From assembly GCA_029261715.1 (NCBI GenBank), contig JAJDAT010000030.1, forward strand, positions 62,001-126,000: 64,000 nt of DNA. The letters are read 5' to 3'. The position numbers and the translations under genes are program-made. The number at the start of each line of letters is the position of its first letter. The first letter of the stretch is position 1. Shown here in pieces: positions 1-9,644 of the stretch. Source of the DNA: Nitrospinia bacterium. Lineage in GTDB: Bacteria > Nitrospinota > Nitrospinia > Nitrospinales > JAJDAT01. Below the pieces are notes generated by a model that worked only from the letters and a program-made list of their open reading frames with translations, searched no databases and had not been told where the DNA came from.

Positions 1-1
1 A

Positions 2-196
2 GTCAAGATGGTCCGTCTCTCTTATGACTACCAAACTTTACGCGCAGAACATACCCGGCTCTATAGGGAGAATCGCCTTGTAAAGCTTGAGCGGGAAAGC
101 CTTCGGTCTCTTCCGCGAGTTGAAATGATCGCAAGAAGAGATTTAGGTATGAAAAACGCAAACCCACAACAAACTATCGCTGTTTTCATTAAGTGA
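2..196 (+). CDS. ftsL: Cell division protein FtsL, C-terminal part (cut by window start)
   Basis: The frame is open to the left edge, so only the C-terminal ~65 residues are present; an internal ATG at 8 is probably not the true start. What remains is a charged, coiled-coil-like stretch with leucine/glutamate spacing, ending in RRDLGMKNANP, which matches the (A)R-x-x-LGM-x-x-P ending typical of FtsL. FtsL is a small bitopic inner-membrane protein that joins FtsB and FtsQ in the divisome and activates FtsWI; its membrane segment would lie upstream of the window. It ends 4 nt before ftsI, the standard dcw order. Identification rests on the short tail plus position. Confidence 0.85.
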   Translation, partial: VKMVRLSYDYQTLRAEHTRLYRENRLVKLERESLRSLPRVEMIARRDLGMKNANPQQTIAVFIK

Positions 197-200
197 AATC

Positions 201-1949
201 ATGGCCAAAACTAAAAACAAAAAACCTGCCGATGCCCCTGGAGACAACTTTAAGAAAAGGTTGCTTATAGCCGGTGGACTCTTGTTCGTTTATGGCATCA
301 CTATCCTAGGGAAACTCTTCTATCTTCAAATTCTCCAACATGAAGAGCTTTGGTCTCAGTCCGAAAAACAATATATTCGCAAAGTAAAAACTTCTCGCGA
401 ACGCGGGAAAATCCTTGATCGTAATTTTGTCGATTTAGCCGCAAATGTTGAAGTTGACTCTGTTTATGTCAACCCGAGATCCGTAGCCAATAAACAAAAA
501 ACAGCAAGCGCGCTTTCCCAGATTTTGGGTTTGAGCTATCAGAACGCCCTGAAAAAGGTTTCATCAAAAAAGAAATTTGTTTGGGTTAAACGTAAAAGTT
601 CCCTACAGGAATCAAAACAACTAAAGCGACTATCTTTACCTGGAATAGGTTTTAAAACTGAGATTCAACGATTTTACCCAAAAAGACAATTAGCTGCTGG
701 CACTCTCGGGTTCGTTGGAATGGATAATCAAGGTCTGTCCGGCGTTGAACATTTTCACGATACGCTATTAAAAGGATTGATTTCGCTTAAATCGGAAGAA
801 AAAGACGCGCGAGGAAGATATTTCCGCGGTCCTAAACTAGATAAAATTCAGCCAGATCGCAGTCCCGACCTTGTCTTAACTCTAGATGAAGTTATTCAAT
901 ACTATGTAGAAACTGAATTAGAAAAAGCGGTAAAAAAATACCGAGCTAAAGGCGGGGTAGCCGTCGTTATGGCTCCTAATACCGGAGAGATACTAGCTTT
1001 AGCCAATCTTCCAACTTATAACCCCAATAATTATAGCGTTTCCAATCCAAGCTCTTGGAAGAATATAGCAATCTCTTCCTCATTCGAACCGGGATCAATT
1101 TTCAAACCAATTATTGCCGCTGCAGCTATCGAAACAAAAGTGGCCTCTCCAGAAAAAGTTTTCTTTTGTGAAAATGGTTCTTACCGTATCGGTAAGACTG
1201 AAATCGGTGAAGCCGCTGAACATAAGTTCGGATGGCTAAGTCTAGCTAAGATCATTCAAAAATCCAGCAACATTGGCGTTATCAAAATCTCCGAAGAATT
1301 AGGCCCATCTCGCTATTACGATTACATACGAAAATTTGGTTTCGGCTCTAAGTCCGGCATTGATCTGCCGGGAGAAGCTTCTGGACAATTGCGTCCATTA
1401 GATCAATGGTCGAAACTCTCTGCCGCCTCTATTTCTTTCGGCCATGAAATTGGGGCAACGCCTATTCAGTTGATCTCTGCGATTTCCGCCATCGCGAATG
1501 GAGGCAACTTGATGAAACCCTATATCGCCCAAGCTGTAGTTCAGGATGGAGAAACGGTCAAAGAATTTGAACCTCAATTAATTAGGCGCGTCATATCAGA
1601 AAAAACAAGTCGACAAATGGTGGAAATATTAAAAACCGTAGTCAAAGAAGGAACGGGTAAAAAAGCCGGTTTGCCAGGCTACGAAACTGCAGGCAAGACA
1701 GGTACCGCGCAGAAAATAGATCCGGAAACGCAATCCTATTCGAATTCTGCATACGTTGCTTCTTTCGTGGGATTTGCTCCGGCAGATGCACCGCGTATCG
1801 CAATACTCGTAATGATCGACGAACCTAAGCGAGTTTATTGGGGCGGAGAAATTGCGGCTCCTGCATTTAGAGAAATTGCAAGGCAGGCTCTACGATACTT
1901 AAACGTTCCCTCTAAGGAGGAGCGCGTCGTTTATATAGAACGCGCTTAA
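201..1949 (+). CDS. ftsI: Peptidoglycan D,D-transpeptidase FtsI (PBP3)
   Basis: Septal class B penicillin-binding protein that crosslinks peptidoglycan in the periplasm as partner of FtsW. The 582-residue protein has a basic cytoplasmic tail, one membrane segment at about residues 20-42, a dimerisation/pedestal region, and a transpeptidase domain with all three active-site motifs: SIFK (Ser299, Lys302) after EPG, SSN (355-357) and KTG (499-501). Length is usual for the family and there is no C-terminal PASTA repeat. It starts 4 nt after ftsL and ends 8 nt before murE, so it belongs to one transcription unit. The third position of SxxK is Phe-Lys as in most FtsI; nothing appears damaged. Confidence 0.97.
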   Translation: MAKTKNKKPADAPGDNFKKRLLIAGGLLFVYGITILGKLFYLQILQHEELWSQSEKQYIRKVKTSRERGKILDRNFVDLAANVEVDSVYVNPRSVANKQKTASALSQILGLSYQNALKKVSSKKKFVWVKRKSSLQESKQLKRLSLPGIGFKTEIQRFYPKRQLAAGTLGFVGMDNQGLSGVEHFHDTLLKGLISLKSEEKDARGRYFRGPKLDKIQPDRSPDLVLTLDEVIQYYVETELEKAVKKYRAKGGVAVVMAPNTGEILALANLPTYNPNNYSVSNPSSWKNIAISSSFEPGSIFKPIIAAAAIETKVASPEKVFFCENGSYRIGKTEIGEAAEHKFGWLSLAKIIQKSSNIGVIKISEELGPSRYYDYIRKFGFGSKSGIDLPGEASGQLRPLDQWSKLSAASISFGHEIGATPIQLISAISAIANGGNLMKPYIAQAVVQDGETVKEFEPQLIRRVISEKTSRQMVEILKTVVKEGTGKKAGLPGYETAGKTGTAQKIDPETQSYSNSAYVASFVGFAPADAPRIAILVMIDEPKRVYWGGEIAAPAFREIARQALRYLNVPSKEERVVYIERA

Positions 1950-1957
1950 TTAAAGCT

Positions 1958-3511
1958 GTGATTCAAATTAATCTTATATCGCCGTCAATGAAAAGGCTTA
2001 CTAAATTGAATCCAAATTTCGCAACAACATTGGACAAATTGATAGAAGGTTTTTCTATTATCGACATTAAAGGTCCCAAGTGTCCTACTGTCGAATCAAT
2101 TTGTTACGATTCCAGAAAAGCGACGCCGGACTCTTTATTTGTCGCTATTCGAGGCGCGCAAAGCAACGGAGAGCAATTCATTGGACAAGCTCTATCTAAT
2201 GGGGCAACTGTCATAGTCGCCGAAACCCCTTACTCTCCAGGCCAATTTTCAGATATCGAAAACACAACATACGTTCAAGTTGAAAATTGTCGTGAAACTC
2301 TTTCGTTCATTGCTTCCAAATTTTATAAAGAGCCTTCAAAGAAATTACGGCTTTTTGGAGTTACGGGAACAAATGGTAAAACAACCGTAACCTATCTTTT
2401 AGAATCGATTTTCCAAAGCCAAGAAAAATCGGTTGGAGTTATTGGAACTGTCGATGCGCGTTATTCTGGAAAAGTTCAAGCGTCTTCAATGACTACACCA
2501 GAATCCCTAGATTTGAACAAAGAATTGTCTGAGATGGTTCAAAACGGGGTCGATCATTGTTTCCTTGAAGTTTCTTCCCATGCTTTGGCCTTACAAAGAG
2601 TCGACAACCTTCATTTTGAAACGGTTTTATTTACGAACTTAACTCGCGATCACCTGGATTTCCATCCAACATTTGAAGATTATAAAGAGACTAAAAAAAG
2701 CCTATTTAAAAGATTCCCAAATGCAAAAGCCATAATTAACATTGATGATCCTGTAGGTCTTGAAATCGTAGCTGAAAATCCTTCTTCAGATTTTTTAAAA
2801 ATAGGCCTTAACGACGAAGCTGAAATTCGAGCGACCAACATCCAATTATCGCCAAAAGGAACAAAATGGATATTGGAAACTCCTTGTGGAAACCAAAAAA
2901 TAAATTCAAAACTATTAGGCATTCACAACGTATACAACCAATTAATTGCGGCGTCAGGGGCTTTATCGCAAAAAATTTCGCTTGAAACTATCGCAATAGG
3001 GCTTGAAAAAATTAAAAAAGTTCCAGGACGTTTTGAATCAGTTGAAACAGGACAACCTTTCTCTGTAATCATTGACTACGCCCATACAGAAGACGCGTTA
3101 ACAAATGTTTTGAAAGCGTGTAAATCGGTAACGCAAAAGCGAACCATTTTGGCGTTTGGTTGCGGCGGAGATCGCGATAGAGGAAAACGCCCCAAGATGG
3201 GACGCGCGGCTTTTGAAGGAGCCGATTTTCTAGTTGTTACGTCCGACAATCCTAGAACTGAAAACCCAGACTCAATTATCGATGACATCTGCAAGGGTTT
3301 TCCCAAGACAGCTAACGAGAACGCTGAATTTATTCGGATTTCGGACAGACGTAAGGCGATCCATAGCGCTATTGAAATCGCTCAACCCGGAGACCTGGTG
3401 CTTATTGCGGGCAAAGGCCATGAAGATTATCAAATTCTAAATTCCGGAACTATTTCTTTTGACGACCGCAAGGTTGCAATAGACGCGTTGGCTAAGAGGT
3501 ATCCCAGATGA
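1958..3511 (+). CDS. murE: UDP-MurNAc-tripeptide synthetase MurE (meso-DAP type)
   Basis: Cytoplasmic Mur ligase adding the third stem-peptide residue to UDP-MurNAc-L-Ala-D-Glu. The ATP loop GTNGKTT starts at residue 137, followed by the TTP substrate motif (SSMTTPESLDL), DHLDFH, and DYAHTEDALTNVL in the C-terminal domain. The specificity motif is DNPR (430-433), the form found in meso-diaminopimelate-adding enzymes, so the wall is predicted to be DAP-type. The start is uncertain: GTG at 1958 gives 517 residues, ATG at 1988 gives 507, and neither has a clear ribosome site. The stop overlaps the murF start (ATGA), suggesting translational coupling. Confidence 0.96.
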   Translation: MIQINLISPSMKRLTKLNPNFATTLDKLIEGFSIIDIKGPKCPTVESICYDSRKATPDSLFVAIRGAQSNGEQFIGQALSNGATVIVAETPYSPGQFSDIENTTYVQVENCRETLSFIASKFYKEPSKKLRLFGVTGTNGKTTVTYLLESIFQSQEKSVGVIGTVDARYSGKVQASSMTTPESLDLNKELSEMVQNGVDHCFLEVSSHALALQRVDNLHFETVLFTNLTRDHLDFHPTFEDYKETKKSLFKRFPNAKAIINIDDPVGLEIVAENPSSDFLKIGLNDEAEIRATNIQLSPKGTKWILETPCGNQKINSKLLGIHNVYNQLIAASGALSQKISLETIAIGLEKIKKVPGRFESVETGQPFSVIIDYAHTEDALTNVLKACKSVTQKRTILAFGCGGDRDRGKRPKMGRAAFEGADFLVVTSDNPRTENPDSIIDDICKGFPKTANENAEFIRISDRRKAIHSAIEIAQPGDLVLIAGKGHEDYQILNSGTISFDDRKVAIDALAKRYPR

Positions 3512-4908
3512 TGGAATATTCAGCAATACAAATCCTAGAAGCCGTTTCTGGAAGCTGGATATCCGGAGATCAAAGCAAAACCTTTAACGGTATATCAATT
3601 GATTCTAGAACCGTAAAAAAAGGGCAACTATTTGTCTGCGTATCTGGAGACCGCTTTGATAGTCACGATTTCATTCTTGATGTCATGCAAAAAGAAGTTG
3701 CGGGAATAATTGTAAAATCCAAAGACAAAATCCCTAACAAAAAATCAGCGTCATTTGTCATACAAGTTAACGATACGGTACAGGCTTTACAAAATTTAGC
3801 GGAATTCCATCGCTCCCAATTTGATGTCTCCATACTTGCCATTACTGGAACTAATGGAAAGTCTACTACTAAAGAAATGACCGCTTCCGTTGCCGCAAGC
3901 CAGTTTAATGTCCTTAAAACAGAAGGCAACAAGAACAATCATATTGGACTTCCTCTCACTCTTTTTAACCTCAAAGCGGAACATGAAGTTTCTGTTTTAG
4001 AAATGGGAATGAGCGGTAAAGGAGAAATTAAAAGACTCGCCGAAATAGCTAAACCAAAGGTAGGAATAATTACCAATATTTCCGAAGGTCATCTCGAAAA
4101 CCTACCCACAATAAAGGACGTCCAGGAAGCTAAAGGAGAGTTATTTGAATCTTTAAATCAAGACGGCACCGCAATAGTAAATGCTGACGATCCTTTAGTC
4201 TTGGAACTATCTCGTTCATTGCGCTCCAATATTGTTACTTATGGTTTTAAAAGCTCCGCCGACATTCAAGCAGACAACGTAAAACAAAGAGGAAACGAGG
4301 GGTTTGATTTTACTCTCCATTTTTTTAATGAGAAAACCTCTGTATTCTTGCCATTCCTAGGCTCTTGCAATATTTCAAATGCGTTAGCAGCTATTGCCGC
4401 AGGACATGCCTTAGGGTTGAGCTCTCAAAAAATCTTATCAGGATTGCAAGACTGTCAATTAATGCCTCAACGAATGCAGACTGAAAAAAAAGGCGACATC
4501 ACAATCATTAACGATGCTTATAACGCCAATCCTAGATCCATGGAAGAAGCTCTTAGAACGCTATCCTCATACAAAAATAAGGGGAAAAAAGTTTTTGTGA
4601 TGGGAGATATGCTTGAACTAGGACGTATTTCAGAAAACGCCCATAAAAATTTTGGAAAGCAGTTTTCAGCCAGTTCAGTAAATCTGCTGATCGCGGTCGG
4701 ACCTTTAGCTCAATTAGCTGCACAAACTGCCCTTGATTCTGGACTCGATGAAAATCGAGTTAGAAGCTTTGAAAATAAAGAAGAGGCCATTCTTTTTCTA
4801 TACGAATCTCTCCAAGCTAACGATTGCATGCTAGTCAAAGGCTCTCGGGGAATGCAAATGGAACAAGTCATTGAAGGCATCTCAAAAAAAATGAATTGGC
4901 AAGAATAA
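3508..4908 (+). CDS. murF: UDP-MurNAc-tripeptide--D-Ala-D-Ala ligase MurF
   Basis: Cytoplasmic ATP-dependent ligase that adds the D-Ala-D-Ala dipeptide to complete the UDP-MurNAc-pentapeptide. The N-terminal domain has the SIDSRTV motif that recurs in MurE/MurF. The central domain has GTNGKST (from residue 114), then EGNKNNHIGLP, which is characteristic of MurF, and the C-terminal domain has INDAYNANPRSM. The 466 residues match the family. The start ATG overlaps the murE stop by four bases; a second ATG directly follows at 3511, so the exact initiation codon is one of two adjacent ones. mraY follows after 4 nt. Confidence 0.97.
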   Translation: MMEYSAIQILEAVSGSWISGDQSKTFNGISIDSRTVKKGQLFVCVSGDRFDSHDFILDVMQKEVAGIIVKSKDKIPNKKSASFVIQVNDTVQALQNLAEFHRSQFDVSILAITGTNGKSTTKEMTASVAASQFNVLKTEGNKNNHIGLPLTLFNLKAEHEVSVLEMGMSGKGEIKRLAEIAKPKVGIITNISEGHLENLPTIKDVQEAKGELFESLNQDGTAIVNADDPLVLELSRSLRSNIVTYGFKSSADIQADNVKQRGNEGFDFTLHFFNEKTSVFLPFLGSCNISNALAAIAAGHALGLSSQKILSGLQDCQLMPQRMQTEKKGDITIINDAYNANPRSMEEALRTLSSYKNKGKKVFVMGDMLELGRISENAHKNFGKQFSASSVNLLIAVGPLAQLAAQTALDSGLDENRVRSFENKEEAILFLYESLQANDCMLVKGSRGMQMEQVIEGISKKMNWQE

Positions 4909-4912
4909 CGAT

Positions 4913-5998
4913 ATGTTCTACGAAATTTTTTACCCATTAAGCTCTGACTACTCATTCTTAAACGTTTTTCGTTATATCACGTTCCGTGCGGCATATGCAG
5001 GTTTAACGGCGTTGGCCATTTGTTTGCTTCTCGGTCCAATAGTTATACGAATGCTTAGAAAATATCAAATCAGGGAAAAAATCAGGAAAGAAGGCCCTCA
5101 ACAACACATGATTAAGTCTGGCACTCCAACTATGGGCGGACTTTTGATTCTGTTAACAGCTCTTATATCAGTTGGGCTCTGGGCAGATTTATCTAACTCT
5201 TATGTTTGGTTAGTTGCCTTTGCCGGCATGGGTTTTGGACTAATTGGCTTTATGGACGATCTCTTAAAACTAAAATCAGGAACGGGTCTAGCGGCAAGGG
5301 AAAAATTTATCTACCAAACCGTCATTAGTTTGGCCATTGGTTTTTACCTTTTGTATTTAGATCCCGCGCGCGGTTCTTACACCACAAAGCTTTACGTTCC
5401 ATTTTTTAAAGATTTTCAACCCGACCTTGGATGGGCATATTTACTTCTAGTAGTTCTCACGATAGTTGGAACCTCCAATGCCGTAAACCTTACAGACGGT
5501 TTAGACGGATTAGCTATAGGTCCAGTAATCATTGCAACATTAGCGTATACCGCAATCGTTTATGTATGTGGTCATGTTAATTTCGCTTCTTATTTAAAAA
5601 TTCAATACATCAAAGGAGCTGGCGAGTTAGCGGTTATCTGCTTAGCTGTTGTAGGAGCGGGTCTAGGGTTTTTATGGTTCAACGCCTACCCCGCCCAAAT
5701 GTTTATGGGCGATGTAGGAGCTCTGTCTTTAGGAGGCATTCTTGGAACTATCGCCGTAATCGTTAAACACGAATTATTACTTTTCTTAGTAGGCGGTATT
5801 TTTGTTATCGAAGCTTTGTCTGTCATTTTTCAAGTCGGCTATTTCAAATATTCGGGCGGTAAGCGAATGTTTAAAATGGCTCCTTTACATCATCATTTTG
5901 AGCAATTGGGTTGGGAAGAACCCAAAGTCATCGTTCGGTTTTGGATCATCGCAGTAGTGCTAGCAATGATCGGCTTAAGTACACTGAAACTGAGATGA
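4913..5998 (+). CDS. mraY: Phospho-MurNAc-pentapeptide transferase MraY
   Basis: Integral inner-membrane enzyme transferring phospho-MurNAc-pentapeptide to undecaprenyl phosphate to make lipid I. The 361-residue protein is strongly hydrophobic with about ten predicted membrane segments. Diagnostic motifs are GTPTMGG, the aspartate pair MDDLLK (DD at 115-116), NLTDGLDG (192-199) with catalytic Asp residues, FMGDVGALSLGG, and the C-terminal APLHHHFE histidine motif. It lies between murF and murD with 3-4 nt gaps. Everything expected of an active enzyme is present. Confidence 0.98.
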   Translation: MFYEIFYPLSSDYSFLNVFRYITFRAAYAGLTALAICLLLGPIVIRMLRKYQIREKIRKEGPQQHMIKSGTPTMGGLLILLTALISVGLWADLSNSYVWLVAFAGMGFGLIGFMDDLLKLKSGTGLAAREKFIYQTVISLAIGFYLLYLDPARGSYTTKLYVPFFKDFQPDLGWAYLLLVVLTIVGTSNAVNLTDGLDGLAIGPVIIATLAYTAIVYVCGHVNFASYLKIQYIKGAGELAVICLAVVGAGLGFLWFNAYPAQMFMGDVGALSLGGILGTIAVIVKHELLLFLVGGIFVIEALSVIFQVGYFKYSGGKRMFKMAPLHHHFEQLGWEEPKVIVRFWIIAVVLAMIGLSTLKLR

Positions 5999-6001
5999 CA
6001 A

Positions 6002-7339
6002 ATGGAAATTAAGGGAAAGAAAATAACGGTTATTGGTATGGGTATAACAGGAATAGAAACGGCAAATTTTTTAGCTCTAAAAGGCGCTGAAGTCGATTTG
6101 ATCGATGGTCGCCTTAGAGAAACTTTTTCGGAACTATCGTTGCCGAAAAATCCTAAAATAAAAACCATTTTTGGATCTTCTACCCCCTCTCAGGATACGG
6201 AGATGGTAGTGCTCAGTCCTGGAGTCGACATAGAATCTCCTCAACTTCAAGAAATCAAAAATCAAGGAACGCCTATCCTCGGAGAAATCGAATTAGCTTC
6301 TCGATTCAATCAAACTCCAATAATTGCCGTAACAGGCACGAACGGCAAAACTACGACCGTTACTTTAACCGGAAACATTTTGAAAAATTCTGGAATTGCA
6401 ACCTGCGTTGGAGGAAACATAGGAACGCCTTTTATCTCCCAAATAGAAAAAGATGCTCCTAGTTACCGAGTTTTAGAAATTAGCAGTTTTCAACTAGAAA
6501 CAACGAACCTATTTCGAGCTCATATAGCTTGCGTTCTTAATGTAACTCCCGACCATCTTAATCGCCATAAAACAATTGAGGATTACGCCGGATTTAAAGA
6601 ACGTATCGCCAACAATCAAACTGATGACGATTTTTTCATTCTCAACGCTGACGATCCTTTCACGTCCGCTATGAGAAAGGGAAAACCTTCAAATATTTTA
6701 TGGTTCAGCTTACGCCAAGAAGTTCAACAAGGCGCCTGGGTTCATAATGAAAAAATCTTATTCCGAATAGGAGACCAAAAAGGCGAAGTTTGCAATCTAA
6801 AAGATTTAAATTCATCTCTTAGATTACAAACGGAAAATGCTCTCGCCGCTTTTCTGCTGTCCTATCTAGCTGGAGCTAACCTTTCGACAATTCAAAAAAC
6901 ATTTAGCGAATTCTCAGGTCTTGAACATCGTCTTGAAAGGGTCGCCACCATAGGGGGAATCGACTTCATTAACGATTCTAAGGGCACCAATGTCGGGTCA
7001 ACGCAAAAAGCAATAAATAGCTTTTCCCAGCCCATCGTCTTAATTATGGGAGGCCAAGACAAAGGTGGAGATTTTTCAAGTTTGAAAACTTTACTAAAGA
7101 ATAAAGTGAAAAATCTAATTTTGATAGGCGAAGCCAAGGAAAAAATCAAACAATCGCTTAACGGAACACCGCCAAAAGAAGAGTCCGAAAGTTTAGAACA
7201 CGCAGTTCAAAAAGCTATGAAACATGCCATTCCTGGAGATGTAGTTTTATTTTCCCCCGGATGCGCAAGTTTCGACATGTTTAAAAATTATGAAGACCGC
7301 GGCAATCAGTTCAAAAAATTTGTCGGCGATTTGAAATAA
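6002..7339 (+). CDS. murD: UDP-MurNAc-L-alanine--D-glutamate ligase MurD
   Basis: Cytoplasmic ligase adding D-glutamate to UDP-MurNAc-L-Ala. The N-terminal Rossmann-like domain opens with VIGMGITGIETA, the ATP loop GTNGKTT starts at residue 112, and NVTPDHLNRH and NDSKGTNVGST mark the central and C-terminal domains; IMGGQDKGGDF and LFSPGCASFDMF are typical MurD C-terminal motifs. The length (445) is normal. The gene starts 3 nt after the mraY stop and is followed by 35 nt to ftsW, in standard dcw order. Confidence 0.97.
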   Translation: MEIKGKKITVIGMGITGIETANFLALKGAEVDLIDGRLRETFSELSLPKNPKIKTIFGSSTPSQDTEMVVLSPGVDIESPQLQEIKNQGTPILGEIELASRFNQTPIIAVTGTNGKTTTVTLTGNILKNSGIATCVGGNIGTPFISQIEKDAPSYRVLEISSFQLETTNLFRAHIACVLNVTPDHLNRHKTIEDYAGFKERIANNQTDDDFFILNADDPFTSAMRKGKPSNILWFSLRQEVQQGAWVHNEKILFRIGDQKGEVCNLKDLNSSLRLQTENALAAFLLSYLAGANLSTIQKTFSEFSGLEHRLERVATIGGIDFINDSKGTNVGSTQKAINSFSQPIVLIMGGQDKGGDFSSLKTLLKNKVKNLILIGEAKEKIKQSLNGTPPKEESESLEHAVQKAMKHAIPGDVVLFSPGCASFDMFKNYEDRGNQFKKFVGDLK

Positions 7340-7374
7340 CTTATCGCTTCCAGAATACGGAGCAAAATACCGAA

Positions 7375-8499
7375 GTGAAGATATTAAGCGAAAAATTCGA
7401 AATAAAAGAGGGGTGCGACCCCATTTTATGTTTATCGATTCTATCGCTATTACTTGTCGGCCTAGTGATGGTTTACAGCTCAAGCGCAGTTTATGCAATG
7501 GAGGAATACGGAGATCCTTATTTCTTTTTGAAACGTCAAGCTATCTGGCTGGTTCTTGGAGGAGCAATCTTATTTTATGTAAGCTCGTTCAATTATAAAA
7601 ATTTAGAAAAATTAGCCTACCCCACGATGGCTTTCACATTCATCCTCTTACTCCTGGTCATGGTTCCGCAATTGAGCAAAGAAGTAGGAGGAGCAAGACG
7701 ATGGCTTTCTATAGGAGGAATTAATTTCCAACCATCAGAATTAGCTAAATTTGCTTTAGCAATTTTTATAGCTAAATCACTGGTGAAACGAGAAAATCGA
7801 CTTTCCGATTTCATGTACGGCTATCTTCCCAAACTAATAGTTTTGGGATTCTTCTTTTTGCCAATTTTAAATCAACCTGACTTTGGAACCGCAATGATTA
7901 TTGGCGTTGTTTCATTCATGATGTTTTTCGTCGGAGGAGTTCGGCCAAAGTTTTTATTCTATTCATGTCTAACTCTATTGCCATTTTTATTCTCTGCCTT
8001 AATGGGAGCCGAATACAGAAGACGAAGAATTTTTGCCTTTCTAGATCCTTGGCAAGATCCTTCAGATGGAGGATTTCAAGCCATTCAATCTTTTTATGCA
8101 TTTGGAAGAGGCGGATTTTCCGGAACAGGACTTGGCAAAAGTTCGCAGAAACTTTTCTATCTTCCCGAAGCTCATACCGATTTCATATTTGCCATCATCG
8201 GAGAAGAGCTAGGGCTATTAGGAGCTAGCGCCATTGTTGCCTTATTTGGAGTCTTACTTTGGAGAGGATTTAGAACCGCATTGAGAGTTAAAGATACTTT
8301 TGGGTCAAATTTAGCAATTGGATTAACGATATTAATCGTTTTCCAAGCATTTACGAATATGAGTGTAGCTGTGGGACTACTTCCAACGAAGGGATTAACA
8401 TTGCCTTTTATAAGTATGGGAGGGTCTTCTCTTTTAGTAACGATGTTATGCGCCGGAGTGCTGCTAAACATATCAGAACAAGCCGCAAAAACGCGGTAA
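7375..8499 (+). CDS. ftsW: Peptidoglycan glycosyltransferase FtsW (SEDS family)
   Basis: Polytopic inner-membrane polymerase that makes septal glycan strands from lipid II together with FtsI. The 374 residues form about ten hydrophobic segments. SEDS hallmarks are GGARRWLSIGGINFQPSEL, the NQPDFGTA motif with the catalytic-type aspartate, FIFAIIGEELGLLG, and TKGLTLPFISMGGSSLL. The start is GTG at 7375, preceded by CGGAG about 12 nt upstream; no suitable ATG is nearby. The gene sits between murD and murG, which favours FtsW over the paralogue RodA. Confidence 0.95.
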   Translation: MKILSEKFEIKEGCDPILCLSILSLLLVGLVMVYSSSAVYAMEEYGDPYFFLKRQAIWLVLGGAILFYVSSFNYKNLEKLAYPTMAFTFILLLLVMVPQLSKEVGGARRWLSIGGINFQPSELAKFALAIFIAKSLVKRENRLSDFMYGYLPKLIVLGFFFLPILNQPDFGTAMIIGVVSFMMFFVGGVRPKFLFYSCLTLLPFLFSALMGAEYRRRRIFAFLDPWQDPSDGGFQAIQSFYAFGRGGFSGTGLGKSSQKLFYLPEAHTDFIFAIIGEELGLLGASAIVALFGVLLWRGFRTALRVKDTFGSNLAIGLTILIVFQAFTNMSVAVGLLPTKGLTLPFISMGGSSLLVTMLCAGVLLNISEQAAKTR

Positions 8500-8505
8500 C
8501 AAATC

Positions 8506-9621
8506 ATGCCTCTTAAGATTGTTATCGCAGGAGGCGGAACCGGGGGCCACATTTATCCCGGGATCGCATTAGCAAAGGAATTTATGAAACACGACAACGA
8601 AATTGAAATAACTTTCGTCGGCTCCAATCAGGGCCTTGAGTCCAAAGTGGTTCCTAGAGAAGGATTTAAATTTCATCCTATTTTAGCAGGCGGTCTTGTA
8701 GGAAAAAAAGGCGTCCAACGCTGGAATTCCTGGTTAAAGTTGCCTGCCAGTATCGGACAATCTTTATGTTTCTTAGTGCGTAAAAAACCTGATCTTGTTG
8801 TGGGTGTTGGTGGTTACGCCTCAGGTCCTTTAGCGCTTTCTGCCGGTTTACTTCGAATCCCATTAGTTATTCACGAACAAAATGCAATTCCTGGAGTCAC
8901 AAATAAATGGCTAGGAAAAATTGCCAATAAAATTGCTATTTCTTTCAAACAATCACGCCAATATTTTGCGCCAGACAAAGTTATCGAAACAGGAAATATG
9001 ATTCGAGAAGAAATAGGATCGTTGGGGGGTAACCAAGACAGCAAATCCGGAAATAAATTTTGCGTTCTTATCTTTGGCGGAAGCCAAGGCGCTCAATCCA
9101 TTAATAGAGCTATCTTAGAAGCCTTGCCAATTTTAAGAAATCAAAAAGACTCAATACATTTTATCCATCAGACAGGAAACAAAGATATTGAGATTGTTAA
9201 ACAAACTTATTCAGAACATGGGTTTTCAGCAGAAGTAGAACCATTTTTTTACGACATGGCTGAACAATATCGTAAAGCGTCCTTAGTCATCTGCCGCGCT
9301 GGAGCGACTTCTATTGCAGAAATCACAGCGGCTGGGAAAGTTTCAATCTTAATTCCATTTCCACATGCCGCCCATAACCATCAAGAGAAAAATGCCGAGG
9401 TATTGGATGCTGAAGAAGCTGCAAACGTTATTTATGATCGCGATTTGACCGGAGAAAAAATAGCGGAAGCAATATCTGATGGAATGGAATCACCTGAAAA
9501 ACTTAAAGAAATGGAAGCTAATAGTTCTCGACTAGGCAAAAAAGACGCGGCTCAAAAAGTCCGCGAACTATGCCTTAACCTTTTAAATGAAACCAACGAA
9601 TTGAAGGCTCGCGGTTTATAA
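8506..9621 (+). CDS. murG: Lipid II synthase MurG (GlcNAc transferase)
   Basis: Peripheral inner-membrane GT28-family glycosyltransferase that adds GlcNAc to lipid I. The N-terminal glycine-rich loop GGGTGGHIYPGIALA (from residue 9), VGVGGYASGP, the acceptor-side HEQNAIPG, and the C-terminal nucleotide-binding motifs GGSQGAQSIN and CRAGATSIAEI with HNHQEKNAE are all visible. The length (371) is typical. The gene begins 6 nt after ftsW and ends 23 nt before murC. Confidence 0.97.
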   Translation: MPLKIVIAGGGTGGHIYPGIALAKEFMKHDNEIEITFVGSNQGLESKVVPREGFKFHPILAGGLVGKKGVQRWNSWLKLPASIGQSLCFLVRKKPDLVVGVGGYASGPLALSAGLLRIPLVIHEQNAIPGVTNKWLGKIANKIAISFKQSRQYFAPDKVIETGNMIREEIGSLGGNQDSKSGNKFCVLIFGGSQGAQSINRAILEALPILRNQKDSIHFIHQTGNKDIEIVKQTYSEHGFSAEVEPFFYDMAEQYRKASLVICRAGATSIAEITAAGKVSILIPFPHAAHNHQEKNAEVLDAEEAANVIYDRDLTGEKIAEAISDGMESPEKLKEMEANSSRLGKKDAAQKVRELCLNLLNETNELKARGL

Positions 9622-9644
9622 CGACCTAAGATTTATGAGACGAA